Made by a program: the position numbers and the translations under genes. The notes beneath the pieces were generated by a model, which ran no database searches, was not told the DNA's origin, and worked only from the letters and a program-made list of their open reading frames with translations. Source: Sphingomonas oligophenolica (GTDB lineage: Bacteria; Pseudomonadota; Alphaproteobacteria; Sphingomonadales; Sphingomonadaceae). From it: a stretch of 64,000 bases of DNA. This document shows, in pieces, positions 1 to 9,059 of the stretch. The stretch's first letter is position 1. Each line of letters begins with the position of its first letter. Where the stretch lies: the NCBI RefSeq assembly GCF_006438955.1, contig NZ_RCZK01000011.1, positions 1 through 64,000 on the forward strand. Direction: 5' to 3'.

Positions 1-211
1 TCACGTCGATCGCCGGTTCGCTCGCGGCCGGCTCCGATCCGAATACGTCCGCCGCGCCCTCCAGCAGCCGGGATCGCCACTGGTTGATGAGGTTTGGATG
101 CACGTCATACTGCTGCGCCAACTCGGCCAGCGTCTTCTCACCCTTCACGGCAGCCAGAGCTACCTTGGCCTTAAACGCCGGGCTGTGATTCCGGCGGGGT
201 CGCTTGCTCAT
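1..211 (-). CDS. IS3-family transposase OrfA (partial)
   Basis: This is the N-terminal 70 codons of an IS3-type OrfA, the helix-turn-helix protein that binds element ends and joins OrfB by frameshift to make the active transposase. It begins MSKRPRRNHSPAFKAKVALA and continues with the family phrase GEKTLAELAQQYDVHPNLI and the NQWR motif, which together form the HTH. The ATG at 209-211 is preceded by a perfect AGGAGG ribosome binding site. The frame is open to the window edge, so completeness and the presence of OrfB are unknown. Confidence 0.85.
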   Translation of the reverse strand, partial: MSKRPRRNHSPAFKAKVALAAVKGEKTLAELAQQYDVHPNLINQWRSRLLEGAADVFGSEPAASEPAIDV

Positions 212-297
212 CTTGCCTCCTGGGGCGGCCAACATGGCCGCGGTCAGATCGGCAATCCACTTATCCCCGCTGTTCAGATTTCCCGAGCCACCTCTCA
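1..297 (-). mobile_element. IS3-family insertion sequence, one end (truncated by window edge)
   Basis: This stretch carries the upstream end and first gene of an IS3-family element reading off the left edge. The proposed terminus at 297 reads TGAGAGGTGG inward; IS3-family ends normally begin with TG. At exactly this point the reading frame of an IS630-type transposase (299-382) stops resembling its family. The junction base and any 3-4 bp target duplication cannot be confirmed because the other end lies outside the window. Confidence 0.6.
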
Positions 298-298
298 T

Positions 299-382
299 CC
301 CCGCTGCCGCCCGGCAACTCAATCCTTCGTCAACCGCGGCCAGTGCCTGCGAACGCAGATCCATCGATAATGGCTTACCCAT
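299..382 (-). pseudogene. IS630-family transposase, 5' fragment
   Basis: A 28-codon fragment begins MGKPLSMDLRSQALAAVDEG and continues LSCRAAAG. This matches the usual start of IS630-type transposases, whose next residues normally complete a helix-turn-helix (RFGVSxxxxxRW). Here that continuation is missing and replaced by the TG end of the IS3 element at 297. The simplest reading is that IS3 inserted in codon 28 and the rest of the gene lies beyond the window. The bases from 383 to 580, up to the wecC stop, show no recognisable gene. Confidence 0.6.
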
Positions 383-580
383 CCATGCCGACCTCCATCC
401 AGCCAGCATGCCGAATCAGATCGGCACGCCTATTGGATTCCCTGAGCCACTCATATCTTGCGAAAGCCGCTCTAACGAAACGCAAATGCGTCGAGCGAGC
501 ACCATCTAGTCCTATCGCGGCAAACCGGTCAAGCACCAGCCACTTATGGCGAAGTGAACTGACAACGTGTTATTCGCGGG

Positions 581-1837
581 TCACCCCGCGCTCCAGATCC
601 CGCGGGTGTCGAGGATTGCCTTGCCGCTCCGCTCGCTCGCGGGGACCGCGCGGAAGACATCGTGATCGACCAGGACAATCATTACCGGGCATGTCTCCAG
701 CGCAGTGTCGATGTCGATCAGCGTCGCGCCGTGGCGGGCGAGCGGGTCGGGCAAGCGATCGGTGTGCGGTTCGACGATGCGGATACGGTCGCCGAACCGC
801 GCCGCCAGTGCCTCGACGATCTCGATCGCCGGGCTCTGGCGGAAATCGTCGATGTTGGCCTTGAACGCCAAGCCTAGGCACGCGATCGCCGCGTCGGGAT
901 GCGCCTCGGCCAGCGCGATCGCCTGATCGACGACGTGTCGGGTCTTGCCGTCATTGACGCCGCGGGCGGCGCGGATCAGCGGAGTTTCGGCGGGCGCGGC
1001 GTGGACCAGGAACCATGGGTCGACCGCGATGCAATGACCGCCCACCCCCGGCCCCGGCTGGAGGATGTTGACCCGCGGATGGCGGTTGGCGAGCTTGATC
1101 ACTTCCCAGACGTCGACATCCAGTTTGTCCGCGACGATGCTCATTTCGTTGGCGAAGGCGATGTTGACGTCGCGATAGGCGTTTTCGACGAGCTTCGTCA
1201 TCTCCGCCGCGCGGGCCGAGGTCGTGACGCAGGCGCCGCGCACGAACCGGCGGTACAGGCTCAGCGCCTGGCGCGCGCATCGCGGCGTGATCCCACCGAT
1301 GACCCGATCATTGTCGATGAGCTCGACGAGGATGCGGCCCGGCAGGACGCGTTCGGGGCAATAGGCGATGGCGACATCGGGATGGTCGCCCGCCGCGCTG
1401 GGAAACCGCAGGTCGGCGCGCGCGGCGCTGAGCAGGTCGCGGACCTGTTCGGTGGTCCCGACCGGAGAGGTCGATTCGAGGATGACCGTATCACCCTTCT
1501 TGAGCACCGGCGCGATCGTCCGGCTTGCTTCCAGCACGTACGCGATGTCGGGGACATGGTCGGGACCGAACGGGGTCGGAACCGCGATCACGAACACGTC
1601 GGCGGGTTCGATCACCGTCGACGCGCGCAGGTCACCGCGCGCGACCACGCCCGAGACGAGCCCGTCCAAATCGACTTCCTCGATATGGACCTTGCCCGAA
1701 TTGATCGTGTCGACGACGCTGGGCGATACATCGACGCCGAGCACCTGCGCGCCGGTCCGCGCGATCACCGCGGCGGTGGGCAGGCCGATATAGCCCAGCC
1801 CGATGACGACGACCTTGAGTTCAGCGTGCGACTTCAT
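581..1837 (-). CDS. wecC: UDP-N-acetyl-D-mannosamine dehydrogenase
   Basis: This 418-aa cytoplasmic enzyme should oxidise UDP-ManNAc to UDP-ManNAcA with two NAD+, supplying an acidic sugar for surface polysaccharide. The N-terminal Rossmann fold shows GLGYIG at residues 13-18. The central region has the family phrase GPGVGGHCIAVDP with the catalytic cysteine, and the C-terminal UDP-binding domain is complete. Its ATG overlaps the wecB stop by 4 bases, so the two are translationally coupled. Related UDP-glucose or UDP-GalNAc dehydrogenases share these motifs, but the pairing with wecB favours the ManNAc substrate. The gene ends about 200 bp from the IS remnants. Confidence 0.9.
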   Translation of the reverse strand: MKSHAELKVVVIGLGYIGLPTAAVIARTGAQVLGVDVSPSVVDTINSGKVHIEEVDLDGLVSGVVARGDLRASTVIEPADVFVIAVPTPFGPDHVPDIAYVLEASRTIAPVLKKGDTVILESTSPVGTTEQVRDLLSAARADLRFPSAAGDHPDVAIAYCPERVLPGRILVELIDNDRVIGGITPRCARQALSLYRRFVRGACVTTSARAAEMTKLVENAYRDVNIAFANEMSIVADKLDVDVWEVIKLANRHPRVNILQPGPGVGGHCIAVDPWFLVHAAPAETPLIRAARGVNDGKTRHVVDQAIALAEAHPDAAIACLGLAFKANIDDFRQSPAIEIVEALAARFGDRIRIVEPHTDRLPDPLARHGATLIDIDTALETCPVMIVLVDHDVFRAVPASERSGKAILDTRGIWSAG

Positions 1838-2952
1838 CGGTCGAGATCATCCCTGATTATCCGCGCGATCCGCTCGCTGGCGTGGCCATCGCCGAACGGA
1901 TTGTGCGCGCGCGCCATCGCGGCATAGGCGGCGTTGTCGTCGAGAAGCGTGAAGACTTCGGAAACGATCCGGTCTTCGTCGGTGCCGACCAGCCTGGCGG
2001 TGCCCGCGGTCACCCCCTCGGGGCGTTCGGTCGTATCGCGCATCACGAGGACCGGCTTGCCGAGAGCGGGGGCTTCTTCCTGAACTCCCCCCGAATCGGT
2101 CAGCGCCAGATGACAAAGGTCGAGCGCGCGGATGAAATGCGGATAATCGAGCGGGGCGATCCGCGCGATCGCGGGATGATTGCCGAGGATGTCGTCCATC
2201 ACTGCGCCGACATGGGGATTGGGGTGCATCGGAAAGAGGATCGCCGTATCGGATCGCGCGGCGATGCGGCGCAGTGCGCGCGCGATGTTGCCCATCGCGT
2301 CACCGAAATTTTCGCGCCGATGCGTCGTCACGAGCACCAGCTTCTTGCCCGCGAACCGGTTGGCGATATCGTCTAGGCCTGCGGCAAGCGATGGGTGGAC
2401 AGCGATCCGCTCGCGCGTCCAATTCAGCGCATCGATGACGGTATTGCCGGTGACGTGGACCCCGCGGGTCACGTTTTCGCGCGCCAGCGCCGCAGCGGCG
2501 GTGGCGGTGGGCGCGAAATGCAGGTCGGCGATCGGCGCCACGACGCGGCGGTTCACCTCCTCGGGCCAGGGGTGATAGATATCCCCCGACCGCAATCCCG
2601 CCTCGACGTGCGCGACGGGAATCTTGCGGTAATAGGCGGCAAGGGCCCCCGCCATCGCGGTCGCGGTATCACCCTGGACGATCACGCGGGCGGGCGTTTC
2701 GCGGTCCATCACGTCGCCGAGTCCCGTCAACAGCCGCGCGGTGAGCCGATCGAGCGATTGGCCGGGCTCCATCAGATCGAGGTCGATGTCGGGGACTAGG
2801 TCGGCGATCGCGAGCACCTGGTCGAGCAGGCCGCGATGCTGCGCCGTGACACACGTCCGCACGGTCAGGCCGGCATGCGCCAGCGCGCGAACGACGGGGA
2901 ACACCTTGATCGCTTCGGGACGGGTGCCGAATATGACGAGAATCTTGGTCAT
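1834..2952 (-). CDS. wecB: UDP-N-acetylglucosamine 2-epimerase (non-hydrolysing)
   Basis: This enzyme interconverts UDP-GlcNAc and UDP-ManNAc and feeds WecC, encoded by the next gene. The start MTKILVIFGTRPEAIKVFPV is diagnostic of the family. Later motifs include the QGDTATAMAGA nucleotide-binding region, HVEAGLRSGD, TTHRRENFG and the TDSGGVQEEAP loop near the C-terminus. I place the start at 2952 by family alignment; the same frame also has ATGs at 2961 and 2964, giving four extra residues, and none has a convincing ribosome binding site. It is the first gene of the wecB-wecC pair and is divergent from the DUF72 gene. Confidence 0.9.
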   Translation of the reverse strand: MTKILVIFGTRPEAIKVFPVVRALAHAGLTVRTCVTAQHRGLLDQVLAIADLVPDIDLDLMEPGQSLDRLTARLLTGLGDVMDRETPARVIVQGDTATAMAGALAAYYRKIPVAHVEAGLRSGDIYHPWPEEVNRRVVAPIADLHFAPTATAAAALARENVTRGVHVTGNTVIDALNWTRERIAVHPSLAAGLDDIANRFAGKKLVLVTTHRRENFGDAMGNIARALRRIAARSDTAILFPMHPNPHVGAVMDDILGNHPAIARIAPLDYPHFIRALDLCHLALTDSGGVQEEAPALGKPVLVMRDTTERPEGVTAGTARLVGTDEDRIVSEVFTLLDDNAAYAAMARAHNPFGDGHASERIARIIRDDLDR

Positions 2953-2984
2953 TCCTACCATCATAACCCGATATGCTTAAAGCT

Positions 2985-3049
2985 GTATTGGGGCCACACA
3001 TCCGAAATCCGGGTTGTGGGATCGGGGCAACGACATCTCCCCCCAATAC
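2985..3049. repeat. Inverted repeat in the wecB / DUF72 divergent promoter region
   Basis: GTATTGGGG at 2985-2993 is matched by CCCCAATAC at 3041-3049, a perfect 9-bp inverted repeat with a 47-nt spacer inside a roughly 138-bp divergent intergenic region. It could be a pair of half-sites for a regulator acting on both genes or a folded leader. I see no further support for either. Confidence 0.4.
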
Positions 3050-3090
3050 CTCTGTTGGGCGTTCTCGCAACCTGTCAGTATAGATCGGAC

Positions 3091-3873
3091 ATGACGATAC
3101 GAATCGGGATCGGCGGCTGGACCTACGAGCCATGGCGCGGGACATTCTATCCCGACAAATGGCCACAGAAGCGCGAGCTGGAATATGCCGCGGGAAAGCT
3201 CACCGCGATCGAGGTCAACGGCACCTATTATTCGGGGTTCAAGCCCGCGACCTTCGCGTCGTGGCGCGACCAGGTGCCCGACGATTTCATGTTCGCACTG
3301 AAGGCGTCGCGCTATTGCACCAACCGCAAGGTTCTGGCCGAGGCGGGGGCGTCGATCGAGCGCTTCGTCGGACAGGGGATCGTCGAGCTTGGCGACAAAT
3401 TGGGGCCGATCTTGTGGCAGTTCATGGCGACGAAAAAATTCGATGCGGCGGATTTCGGCGCATTCCTGAAGCTGCTCCCGGCGAAGCAGGACGGCATCGC
3501 GCTGCGGCACGCGGTGCAGGTACGCCATGAGAGCTTCGCGGTTCCCGAGTTCGTCGCGATGTGCCGCGCGGCGGGCGTTGTGATCGTCTATGCGCAGTCG
3601 AACGACTATCCCGCGATCGCCGATGTGACGGGCGATTTCGTCTATGCACGGCTCGAAACCGCGACCGAAGACGAGCCGCTGGGCTATAGCACGGCTGAGC
3701 TCGATCGTTGGGCGACAGCGGCGGAGACGTGGCAGGCGGGCGGTCGGCCCGACGACCTGCACTATATCAGCGAGGCGCCCGCGCGGATTGAACGCGATGT
3801 CTTTCATTTCTTCATTGCAGGCGCGAAGGTTCGCAATCCCGCAGCGGCGCAGGCGTTGATCGATCGCGTCTAG
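3091..3873 (+). CDS. DUF72 family protein
   Basis: This 260-aa protein of the DUF72 (YecE-like) family has a TIM-barrel-type fold and unknown biochemical role. It starts MTIRIGIGGWTYEPWRGTFY, the usual N-terminus of this family, followed by EVNGTYYSG, the FALKASRYCT strand and RHESF. The longer open frame beginning near 2836 is rejected because the family N-terminus falls exactly at the ATG at 3091. Its stop overlaps the stop of the convergent Mic60-like gene by 3 bases. Confidence 0.85.
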   Translation: MTIRIGIGGWTYEPWRGTFYPDKWPQKRELEYAAGKLTAIEVNGTYYSGFKPATFASWRDQVPDDFMFALKASRYCTNRKVLAEAGASIERFVGQGIVELGDKLGPILWQFMATKKFDAADFGAFLKLLPAKQDGIALRHAVQVRHESFAVPEFVAMCRAAGVVIVYAQSNDYPAIADVTGDFVYARLETATEDEPLGYSTAELDRWATAAETWQAGGRPDDLHYISEAPARIERDVFHFFIAGAKVRNPAAAQALIDRV

Positions 3874-4814
3874 ATCGCGGGTTCGGGCGCGGTCGTGCTC
3901 AGTTGCTGGGGATCGGTCGCCGTTCCCCCTGCCGGCGGGGGCGGAGGCGCGGCGGCTCGACCGAGGATGGCGGCATTCTCGATCAGGTCAAGCGCGTGGC
4001 GCGCGGTAACGTAGCGGTTCGCCGCAGTCGTCCAGTTGGCGGCATCGCTCGCGCCGGGCAGGCGTTTCACTTCGCCAAGCGCGGCTTCCACCTGTCCCCC
4101 CTCGAGCAGGCGTTTGGCGCGAGCGAGGCGGTCCGCCGGGAGCGGCGACGGTGTTCCCGCCTTGCGCAATACGACAAGGTTCGACAGTTCGCGCTGGAGG
4201 CTGCGCCACCAATTGTCCGCGCGCACGGTGCTGATGTCGGGGGCGATCGCGTCGAGTCCCTGGCGCAGATCCTCCAGCGTCACCGGGTTGCGCGATGCCT
4301 GGATCACGTAGATCACCGCGCGCGGCTGGACGCCGCCGAAGCGATTGCGGAGCTGATCCTCGATATAACCGAGGCCCAGTCCGCGATCTAGCGCCCGGCG
4401 CGCGGCGAACGCGATCAACAGCCCTTCCGCGCGGGTTGCCTGCCCCCGCGCGGCGGCGGCATCGGCGGACACACCGGCGGTGCGTGCCTCGAGCGAGGTG
4501 AGTTGCGCGGCGAGCGCAGCTTCGCGCGTCGCGAGCAGCACCGGATCGGTCGGCGATGCCACCGCGGGCGACTCGCCGTTCGCGTTGAGCGGCGCGGCGG
4601 GGCTGAACCCAGCCGCCTCATCGCGCGTCTCGTCGTCCTTGCCGGACGCGACCGCGCTGATCTTTGAGCGCGCGCCGCCGAAGAATGGCACGTGCTTCAT
4701 CGCATAGCCCATCAGCACGAGCCCGGCGACGAACGCCACCACGAACCCCGCGATGATGAAGCCGGTTCGGTTGCCGCGCGGCGCTGCCGGGTCGGTCGAC
4801 ACATAATCTGCCAT
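3870..4814 (-). CDS. Mitofilin/Mic60-like inner membrane protein
   Basis: A 314-aa protein with one N-terminal membrane span (about residues 18-39), then a charged and Ala-rich stretch likely to form a coiled coil (about 85-140), then a helical C-terminal domain ending in a Pro/Ala-rich tail. Alphaproteobacterial Mic60 homologues have this architecture and typically lie beside hemC/hemD, as here, where the gene follows hemD by 32 bp. Mic60 proteins shape inner membrane infoldings. The assignment rests on architecture and context more than sequence identity. ATG at 4814 is chosen because the membrane span follows directly; the longer frame overlaps hemD. Confidence 0.65.
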   Translation of the reverse strand: MADYVSTDPAAPRGNRTGFIIAGFVVAFVAGLVLMGYAMKHVPFFGGARSKISAVASGKDDETRDEAAGFSPAAPLNANGESPAVASPTDPVLLATREAALAAQLTSLEARTAGVSADAAAARGQATRAEGLLIAFAARRALDRGLGLGYIEDQLRNRFGGVQPRAVIYVIQASRNPVTLEDLRQGLDAIAPDISTVRADNWWRSLQRELSNLVVLRKAGTPSPLPADRLARAKRLLEGGQVEAALGEVKRLPGASDAANWTTAANRYVTARHALDLIENAAILGRAAAPPPPPAGGTATDPQQLSTTAPEPAI

Positions 4815-4846
4815 GCGCCCGCTTATCCTCGTCCCGGGCTGGCCGG

Positions 4847-5518
4847 TCAATCGCGTGCGGACCCTGTCGCGATCACGGCAGCGATGAGGGCGTCGTCGTC
4901 GGGGGTCGCGGCGACGTGGACCGCGCGCCATCGCGCACCCGCCGCCGCGGCGACCGCGCCGCTGAGTGCCGCGATTCCGATGCGCCTGCGGTCGAGGCCG
5001 TCGCGATCGACCAGCGCGGTGACATGACGCGCGGCGCGGGGCGAATGGAGCAGCACCGTCCGATCGACGAACCGCGCGGTGGCCTCGGCGTCGATGTCGA
5101 TTGCGTCGCTGGCATAGACGATGATCGCGTCGACGCCGGGGAGATCCACCCGGTCCCGCCCCGCGAGATGGAGCAGCCGGTCGAAGCCTCGGGTCCGCGC
5201 CAGCGCGACAGCAGATGCGGCATCGTGCGTGCCAACCACCGCGACCTCGAACCCCGCCGACCGCGCCGCCACGGCGCTTGCCTCGCCGACCGCGACGACC
5301 GGCCGATCGCGCAACGTGGCAAGTCCGATACCCCCGTGGCGCATCGCGTTGGCGCTCGTGACCAATATCGCATCGATCCGGGTCGACGAGGGGCACGTCC
5401 AAGGAACGGGCGCAACCGCGAACAGTGGCATCGCGATGGCTTCGCGTCCCGCAGCGCGCGCGCGCGCGACCGTGGCGCTGAGCCCCGGTTCGGGACGCAC
5501 CACGACGAGGTTGGTCAG
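4847..5518 (-). CDS. hemD: Uroporphyrinogen-III synthase
   Basis: HemD cyclises hydroxymethylbilane to uroporphyrinogen III in haem and tetrapyrrole synthesis. The sequence is divergent, as is normal, but shows the RPEPG N-terminal motif, the ILVTSANAMRH segment and a terminal half with RIGIAALSGAVA. The gene directly follows hemC. No ATG is available. The family start (MTxLVVLRPEPG) aligns with CTG at 5516-5518, which overlaps the hemC stop as CTGA, a variant of the common ATGA overlap. GTG at 5503 is the first conventional alternative but would delete part of the first beta strand. Confidence 0.8.
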   Translation of the reverse strand: MTNLVVVRPEPGLSATVARARAAGREAIAMPLFAVAPVPWTCPSSTRIDAILVTSANAMRHGGIGLATLRDRPVVAVGEASAVAARSAGFEVAVVGTHDAASAVALARTRGFDRLLHLAGRDRVDLPGVDAIIVYASDAIDIDAEATARFVDRTVLLHSPRAARHVTALVDRDGLDRRRIGIAALSGAVAAAAGARWRAVHVAATPDDDALIAAVIATGSARD

Positions 5519-6423
5519 GGGCAGAAGAGCTTCCGGATCGCTGCGGGCGCGCGCGTCAGCAAATCCTGTGCGAGGCGCGCGCCGATCTCGGCGCCGTCGG
5601 TCCCTTCGGCATGGCCTTCGACCTGCTCGGTGCCATCTTCTGACAGCAATTCGGCGCGCAGCGTCAGCATTTCACCCGCCAGGCTGGCGAGCGCGGCGAC
5701 GGGAGAATGGCAATCCGCCCCCAGCGCGGCGAGCAGCGCGCGCTCGGTCAGCACACACGCGCTCGTCGCGGGATAGTCGATCGCGCCGACGATCATCGCG
5801 GCGGACTCGTCGTCGGCGCGGACCTCGATCCCGACCGCGCCCTGTGCGGGGGCGGGAAGCATCAGGTCGGTCGGGATTGCATGGCCGACCTCGCGTCCGA
5901 GCCGATCGAGCCCGGCGGCGGCGAGCAGCGTCGCGTCGGCCTCCCCCGCCGCCAGCTTGGCAAGCCGGGTATCGACATTGCCGCGGAACAACACGACCGT
6001 CAGGTCGGGGCGCAACCGCAACAGTTGCGCGCGGCGTCGCGGCGAACTCGTCCCGACGATTGCGCGCTGGCGCAGCGCCGCGACGCTGTCGGCGCCGATC
6101 AGCCGGTCGCGGACGTCGGCGCGGGGCAGCATCGCCGCGATCGCGATCATCGCCGGGCGGATCGTTTCGACATCCTTCATCGAATGGACCGCGGCGTCGA
6201 TCTCGCGCGCCTCGATCGCGCGGTCGAGCTCCTTGGTCCACAGCGCCTTGCCGCCGATTTCGGCGAGCGCGCGGTCCTGGATCCGATCCCCCGTCGTGCG
6301 GATGATCACGGTCTCGACCTCGTCCGCGTGCCAGCCATGCGCGGCGCATAGCGCATCACGGACCATCGCCGCCTGTGTCCGCGCCAGCGGCGAACCGCGC
6401 GTCCCTAGCCTGAACCGGATCAT
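5515..6423 (-). CDS. hemC: Porphobilinogen deaminase (hydroxymethylbilane synthase)
   Basis: This 302-aa cytosolic enzyme polymerises four porphobilinogens into hydroxymethylbilane. It has RLGTRGSPLA at the N-terminus, HSMKDVET (residues 80-87), GTSSPRR (124-130), the FRGNVDTRL arginine loop and the dipyrromethane-cofactor cysteine C238 in GADCHSPVA. ATG at 6423 is selected over an upstream frame start because it begins exactly at the family N-terminus. It is divergent from tsaD with 63 bp between them and co-directional with hemD and the Mic60-like gene. Confidence 0.95.
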   Translation of the reverse strand: MIRFRLGTRGSPLARTQAAMVRDALCAAHGWHADEVETVIIRTTGDRIQDRALAEIGGKALWTKELDRAIEAREIDAAVHSMKDVETIRPAMIAIAAMLPRADVRDRLIGADSVAALRQRAIVGTSSPRRRAQLLRLRPDLTVVLFRGNVDTRLAKLAAGEADATLLAAAGLDRLGREVGHAIPTDLMLPAPAQGAVGIEVRADDESAAMIVGAIDYPATSACVLTERALLAALGADCHSPVAALASLAGEMLTLRAELLSEDGTEQVEGHAEGTDGAEIGARLAQDLLTRAPAAIRKLFCP

Positions 6424-6486
6424 CGCCGCGTCATGCAGAATCGTGCCCGGTTCGACAAGCGGGGGGCCAGGCAATAGGGCGGGGGC

Positions 6487-7521
6487 ATGATCATCCTGGG
6501 CATCGAATCATCGTGCGACGAGACCGCGGCAGCGCTGGTGACCGGCGATCGACGGGTGCTCAGCCATCGGCTCGCGGGGCAGGAGGCGGCGCATACACCG
6601 TTCGGCGGGGTCGTCCCCGAAATCGCGGCGCGCGCGCATGTCGAGGCGCTCGAGCCGCTAATCGCGGCCGCGCTGGCGGATGCCGAGCTGACGCTGGCCG
6701 AAGTCGACGCGATCGCGGCAACCGCGGGGCCGGGGCTGATCGGCGGGGTGATGGTCGGGCTCGTCACCGGCAAGGCGTTGGCGCACGCGGCGGGCAAGCC
6801 GCTGATCGCGGTCAACCACCTCGAAGGCCATGCGCTGAGCCCGCGGCTGTCCGATCCCGATCTCGCCTTCCCCTATCTGCTGCTGCTGGTGTCGGGGGGG
6901 CATTGCCAGTTGCTGCTGGTCGAGGGGGTCGCGCGCTATCGCCGCCTGGCGACGACGATCGACGACGCCGCGGGCGAGGCGTTCGACAAGACCGCCAAGC
7001 TGCTCGGGCTCGGCTTTCCCGGCGGTCCCGCGGTCGAACGCGCGGCGGCGCTGGGGCAGCCGACGGTGCCGTTGCCGCGCCCGCTGAAGGGCTCGCCAGA
7101 GCCGCATTTCTCGTTCGCGGGGCTCAAGAGCGCGGTGTCGCGCGCTGCCGGGCAGCATCCGGCGGAAGATCTGGCGGCCTCGTTCCAGCTCGCGGTGGTC
7201 GAGTGCCTGATCGACCGAACCGCACAGGCGCTCCGATCACTGCCTGCCGGGGGTAAGCGCCCGACCGCGCTCGTCGTCGCGGGTGGGGTCGCGGCCAACA
7301 TGGCGGTGCGTTCCGCGTTGCATACGCTGGCGCGCGAACATGATCTCAGGTTCGTGGCGCCGCCGCTGTGGCTGTGCACCGACAATGCCGCGATGATCGC
7401 GTGGGCGGGCGCCGAACGGTTCGCTGCGGGGCTGACCGATCCGCTCGATATCGCGCCGCGACCGCGCTGGCCGCTCGATCCGTCGGCCGAACCGGTCAGG
7501 GGCGCGGGGGTGAAGGCGTGA
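6487..7521 (+). CDS. tsaD: tRNA N6-adenosine threonylcarbamoyltransferase
   Basis: TsaD transfers the threonylcarbamoyl group from TC-AMP to A37 of ANN-decoding tRNAs, working with TsaB and TsaE. The 344-aa protein starts [18 protein letters not shown] and has the metal-binding HLEGH at residues 111-115, the SGGHCQL segment and GGVAAN near the C-terminus, all typical of the ASKHA fold. It begins a co-directional run with gpsA (10 bp gap), a common alphaproteobacterial pairing. Confidence 0.95.
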   Translation: MIILGIESSCDETAAALVTGDRRVLSHRLAGQEAAHTPFGGVVPEIAARAHVEALEPLIAAALADAELTLAEVDAIAATAGPGLIGGVMVGLVTGKALAHAAGKPLIAVNHLEGHALSPRLSDPDLAFPYLLLLVSGGHCQLLLVEGVARYRRLATTIDDAAGEAFDKTAKLLGLGFPGGPAVERAAALGQPTVPLPRPLKGSPEPHFSFAGLKSAVSRAAGQHPAEDLAASFQLAVVECLIDRTAQALRSLPAGGKRPTALVVAGGVAANMAVRSALHTLAREHDLRFVAPPLWLCTDNAAMIAWAGAERFAAGLTDPLDIAPRPRWPLDPSAEPVRGAGVKA

Positions 7522-7531
7522 GGGCGAGGTC

Positions 7532-8509
7532 ATGAAGATCGGGGTGATCGGCGGCGGTGCCTGGGGCACCGCGCTCGCGCAGGTCGCGGCGCATGGGAAT
7601 CGCGACGTGCTGCTCTGGGCGCGCGAGCCCGATGTCGTCGCCGCGATCAACGATCGTCATGAGAACAGCAGCTTCCTCGCCGGGGTCGCGCTGTCGCCGA
7701 CGATCCGCGCTATGGGCTCGCTCGGCGATCTGAGCGGGTGCGACGCGCTGCTGGTCGTCACGCCCGCGCAGCACGTGCGCGCGGTGCTCGCCGAGACCTC
7801 CGTCGGTGCGACTCCGCTGGTGCTGTGCGCCAAGGGGATCGAGGCGGGGACGCGGATGCTCATCGGCGAGGTCGCACGGCAGGTCCATCCGCACGCCCCC
7901 GTCGCGGTGCTGTCGGGGCCGACCTTCGCGCACGAGGTCGCCGCGGGGCTGCCGACTGCGGTGACGCTCGCTGCAGAAGACGACGACTTGCGCGCAGCGC
8001 TGTCGGATCGCCTCGCCGCACCGCATTTCCGGCCCTATGCGAGCAGCGATGTCGTCGGTGCGGAGATCGGCGGCGCGGTCAAGAACGTGCTCGCGATCGC
8101 GTGCGGAGTCGTCGAAGGCGCGGGGCTTGGCCAGAACGCGCGCGCCGCGCTGATCGCGCGCGGCTTTGCCGAGATGACGCGCTTCGGCCTCGCCCGTGGC
8201 GCGCGCGCGGAAACGCTCGCGGGGCTCTCGGGGCTCGGCGACCTCGTCCTCACCTGCTCCTCGACTAGTAGCCGCAATTTCTCGCTCGGCGTCGGCCTGG
8301 GGCGCGGCGGTTCGGCGGGTGCACTCATGGCGGATCGCCGCACCGTGGCGGAGGGCGCGTTCACCGCGCCGGTGCTGGCCGAGGCCGCACGCGAGGCGGG
8401 GGTCGACATGCCTGTCACCGATGCGGTGTGCCACCTGCTCGCCGGCGCGGGAATCGCTGACGTCATCGCCGACCTGTTGGCGCGACCACTCCGTGAGGAA
8501 GGCGCGTGA
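7532..8509 (+). CDS. gpsA: Glycerol-3-phosphate dehydrogenase [NAD(P)+]
   Basis: GpsA reduces dihydroxyacetone phosphate to sn-glycerol-3-phosphate for phospholipid synthesis. The 325-aa protein has the Rossmann motif GGGAWGTALA (residues 7-16), the LSGPTFAHEVA substrate segment, the catalytic lysine region GGAVKNVLAIA and the GLSGLGDL motif. Length and motif order match the family. Its stop overlaps the GTG start of the next gene. Confidence 0.95.
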   Translation: MKIGVIGGGAWGTALAQVAAHGNRDVLLWAREPDVVAAINDRHENSSFLAGVALSPTIRAMGSLGDLSGCDALLVVTPAQHVRAVLAETSVGATPLVLCAKGIEAGTRMLIGEVARQVHPHAPVAVLSGPTFAHEVAAGLPTAVTLAAEDDDLRAALSDRLAAPHFRPYASSDVVGAEIGGAVKNVLAIACGVVEGAGLGQNARAALIARGFAEMTRFGLARGARAETLAGLSGLGDLVLTCSSTSSRNFSLGVGLGRGGSAGALMADRRTVAEGAFTAPVLAEAAREAGVDMPVTDAVCHLLAGAGIADVIADLLARPLREEGA

Positions 8510-9042
8510 AGTGGGCGGCGCTGCTCCGCGGCGTCAACGTCGGGGGTAATCGCAAACTGCCGATGGCCGACCTGCGCAGCTTCGTCGAAGGACTGGGCTA
8601 TGGTGAGGTGCAGACGCTACTCGCCTCGGGCAACGTCGTGTTCGAGACCGACGAGCGCGATGCCGCCGCGATCGAATCGACGCTCGCGACCGCGGCCACG
8701 AAGACGCTGCGGCTCGACACCGATTGGTTCGTGCGCAGCCACGCCGATCTCGCCGCGATCATCGAGGCCAATCCGTTTCCCGATGCGGCGGAGACGCGCC
8801 CGAACCATGTCTTGGTGCTATTTCATGCCGAGGAATTTCCGGCCGGCAAAATCGATGCGCTGGGCGAAGCCTATGACGGACCCGAACGACTCGCTGCGGT
8901 CGGCCGCGAACTGTTCATCGATTTCCCCGATGGGATCGGGCGTTCGACGCTCCATCCCGCGATGGCGAAGGGCAAGTTTCCCAAGGTCGCGACCGGGCGG
9001 AACTGGAACACGGTGACCAAATTGGCGACGTTGACCGCCTGA
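8506..9042 (+). CDS. DUF1697 family protein
   Basis: A 178-aa protein of the DUF1697 family, whose function is unknown. The N-terminal WAALLRGVNVGGNRKLPM and the LLASGNVVFE segment are characteristic. It begins with GTG at 8506, overlapping the gpsA stop (GTGA), so it is probably translated by coupling. No membrane span or signal peptide is visible. Confidence 0.85.
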   Translation: MKWAALLRGVNVGGNRKLPMADLRSFVEGLGYGEVQTLLASGNVVFETDERDAAAIESTLATAATKTLRLDTDWFVRSHADLAAIIEANPFPDAAETRPNHVLVLFHAEEFPAGKIDALGEAYDGPERLAAVGRELFIDFPDGIGRSTLHPAMAKGKFPKVATGRNWNTVTKLATLTA

Positions 9043-9059
9043 CCTGTCCGGATCGCCGG

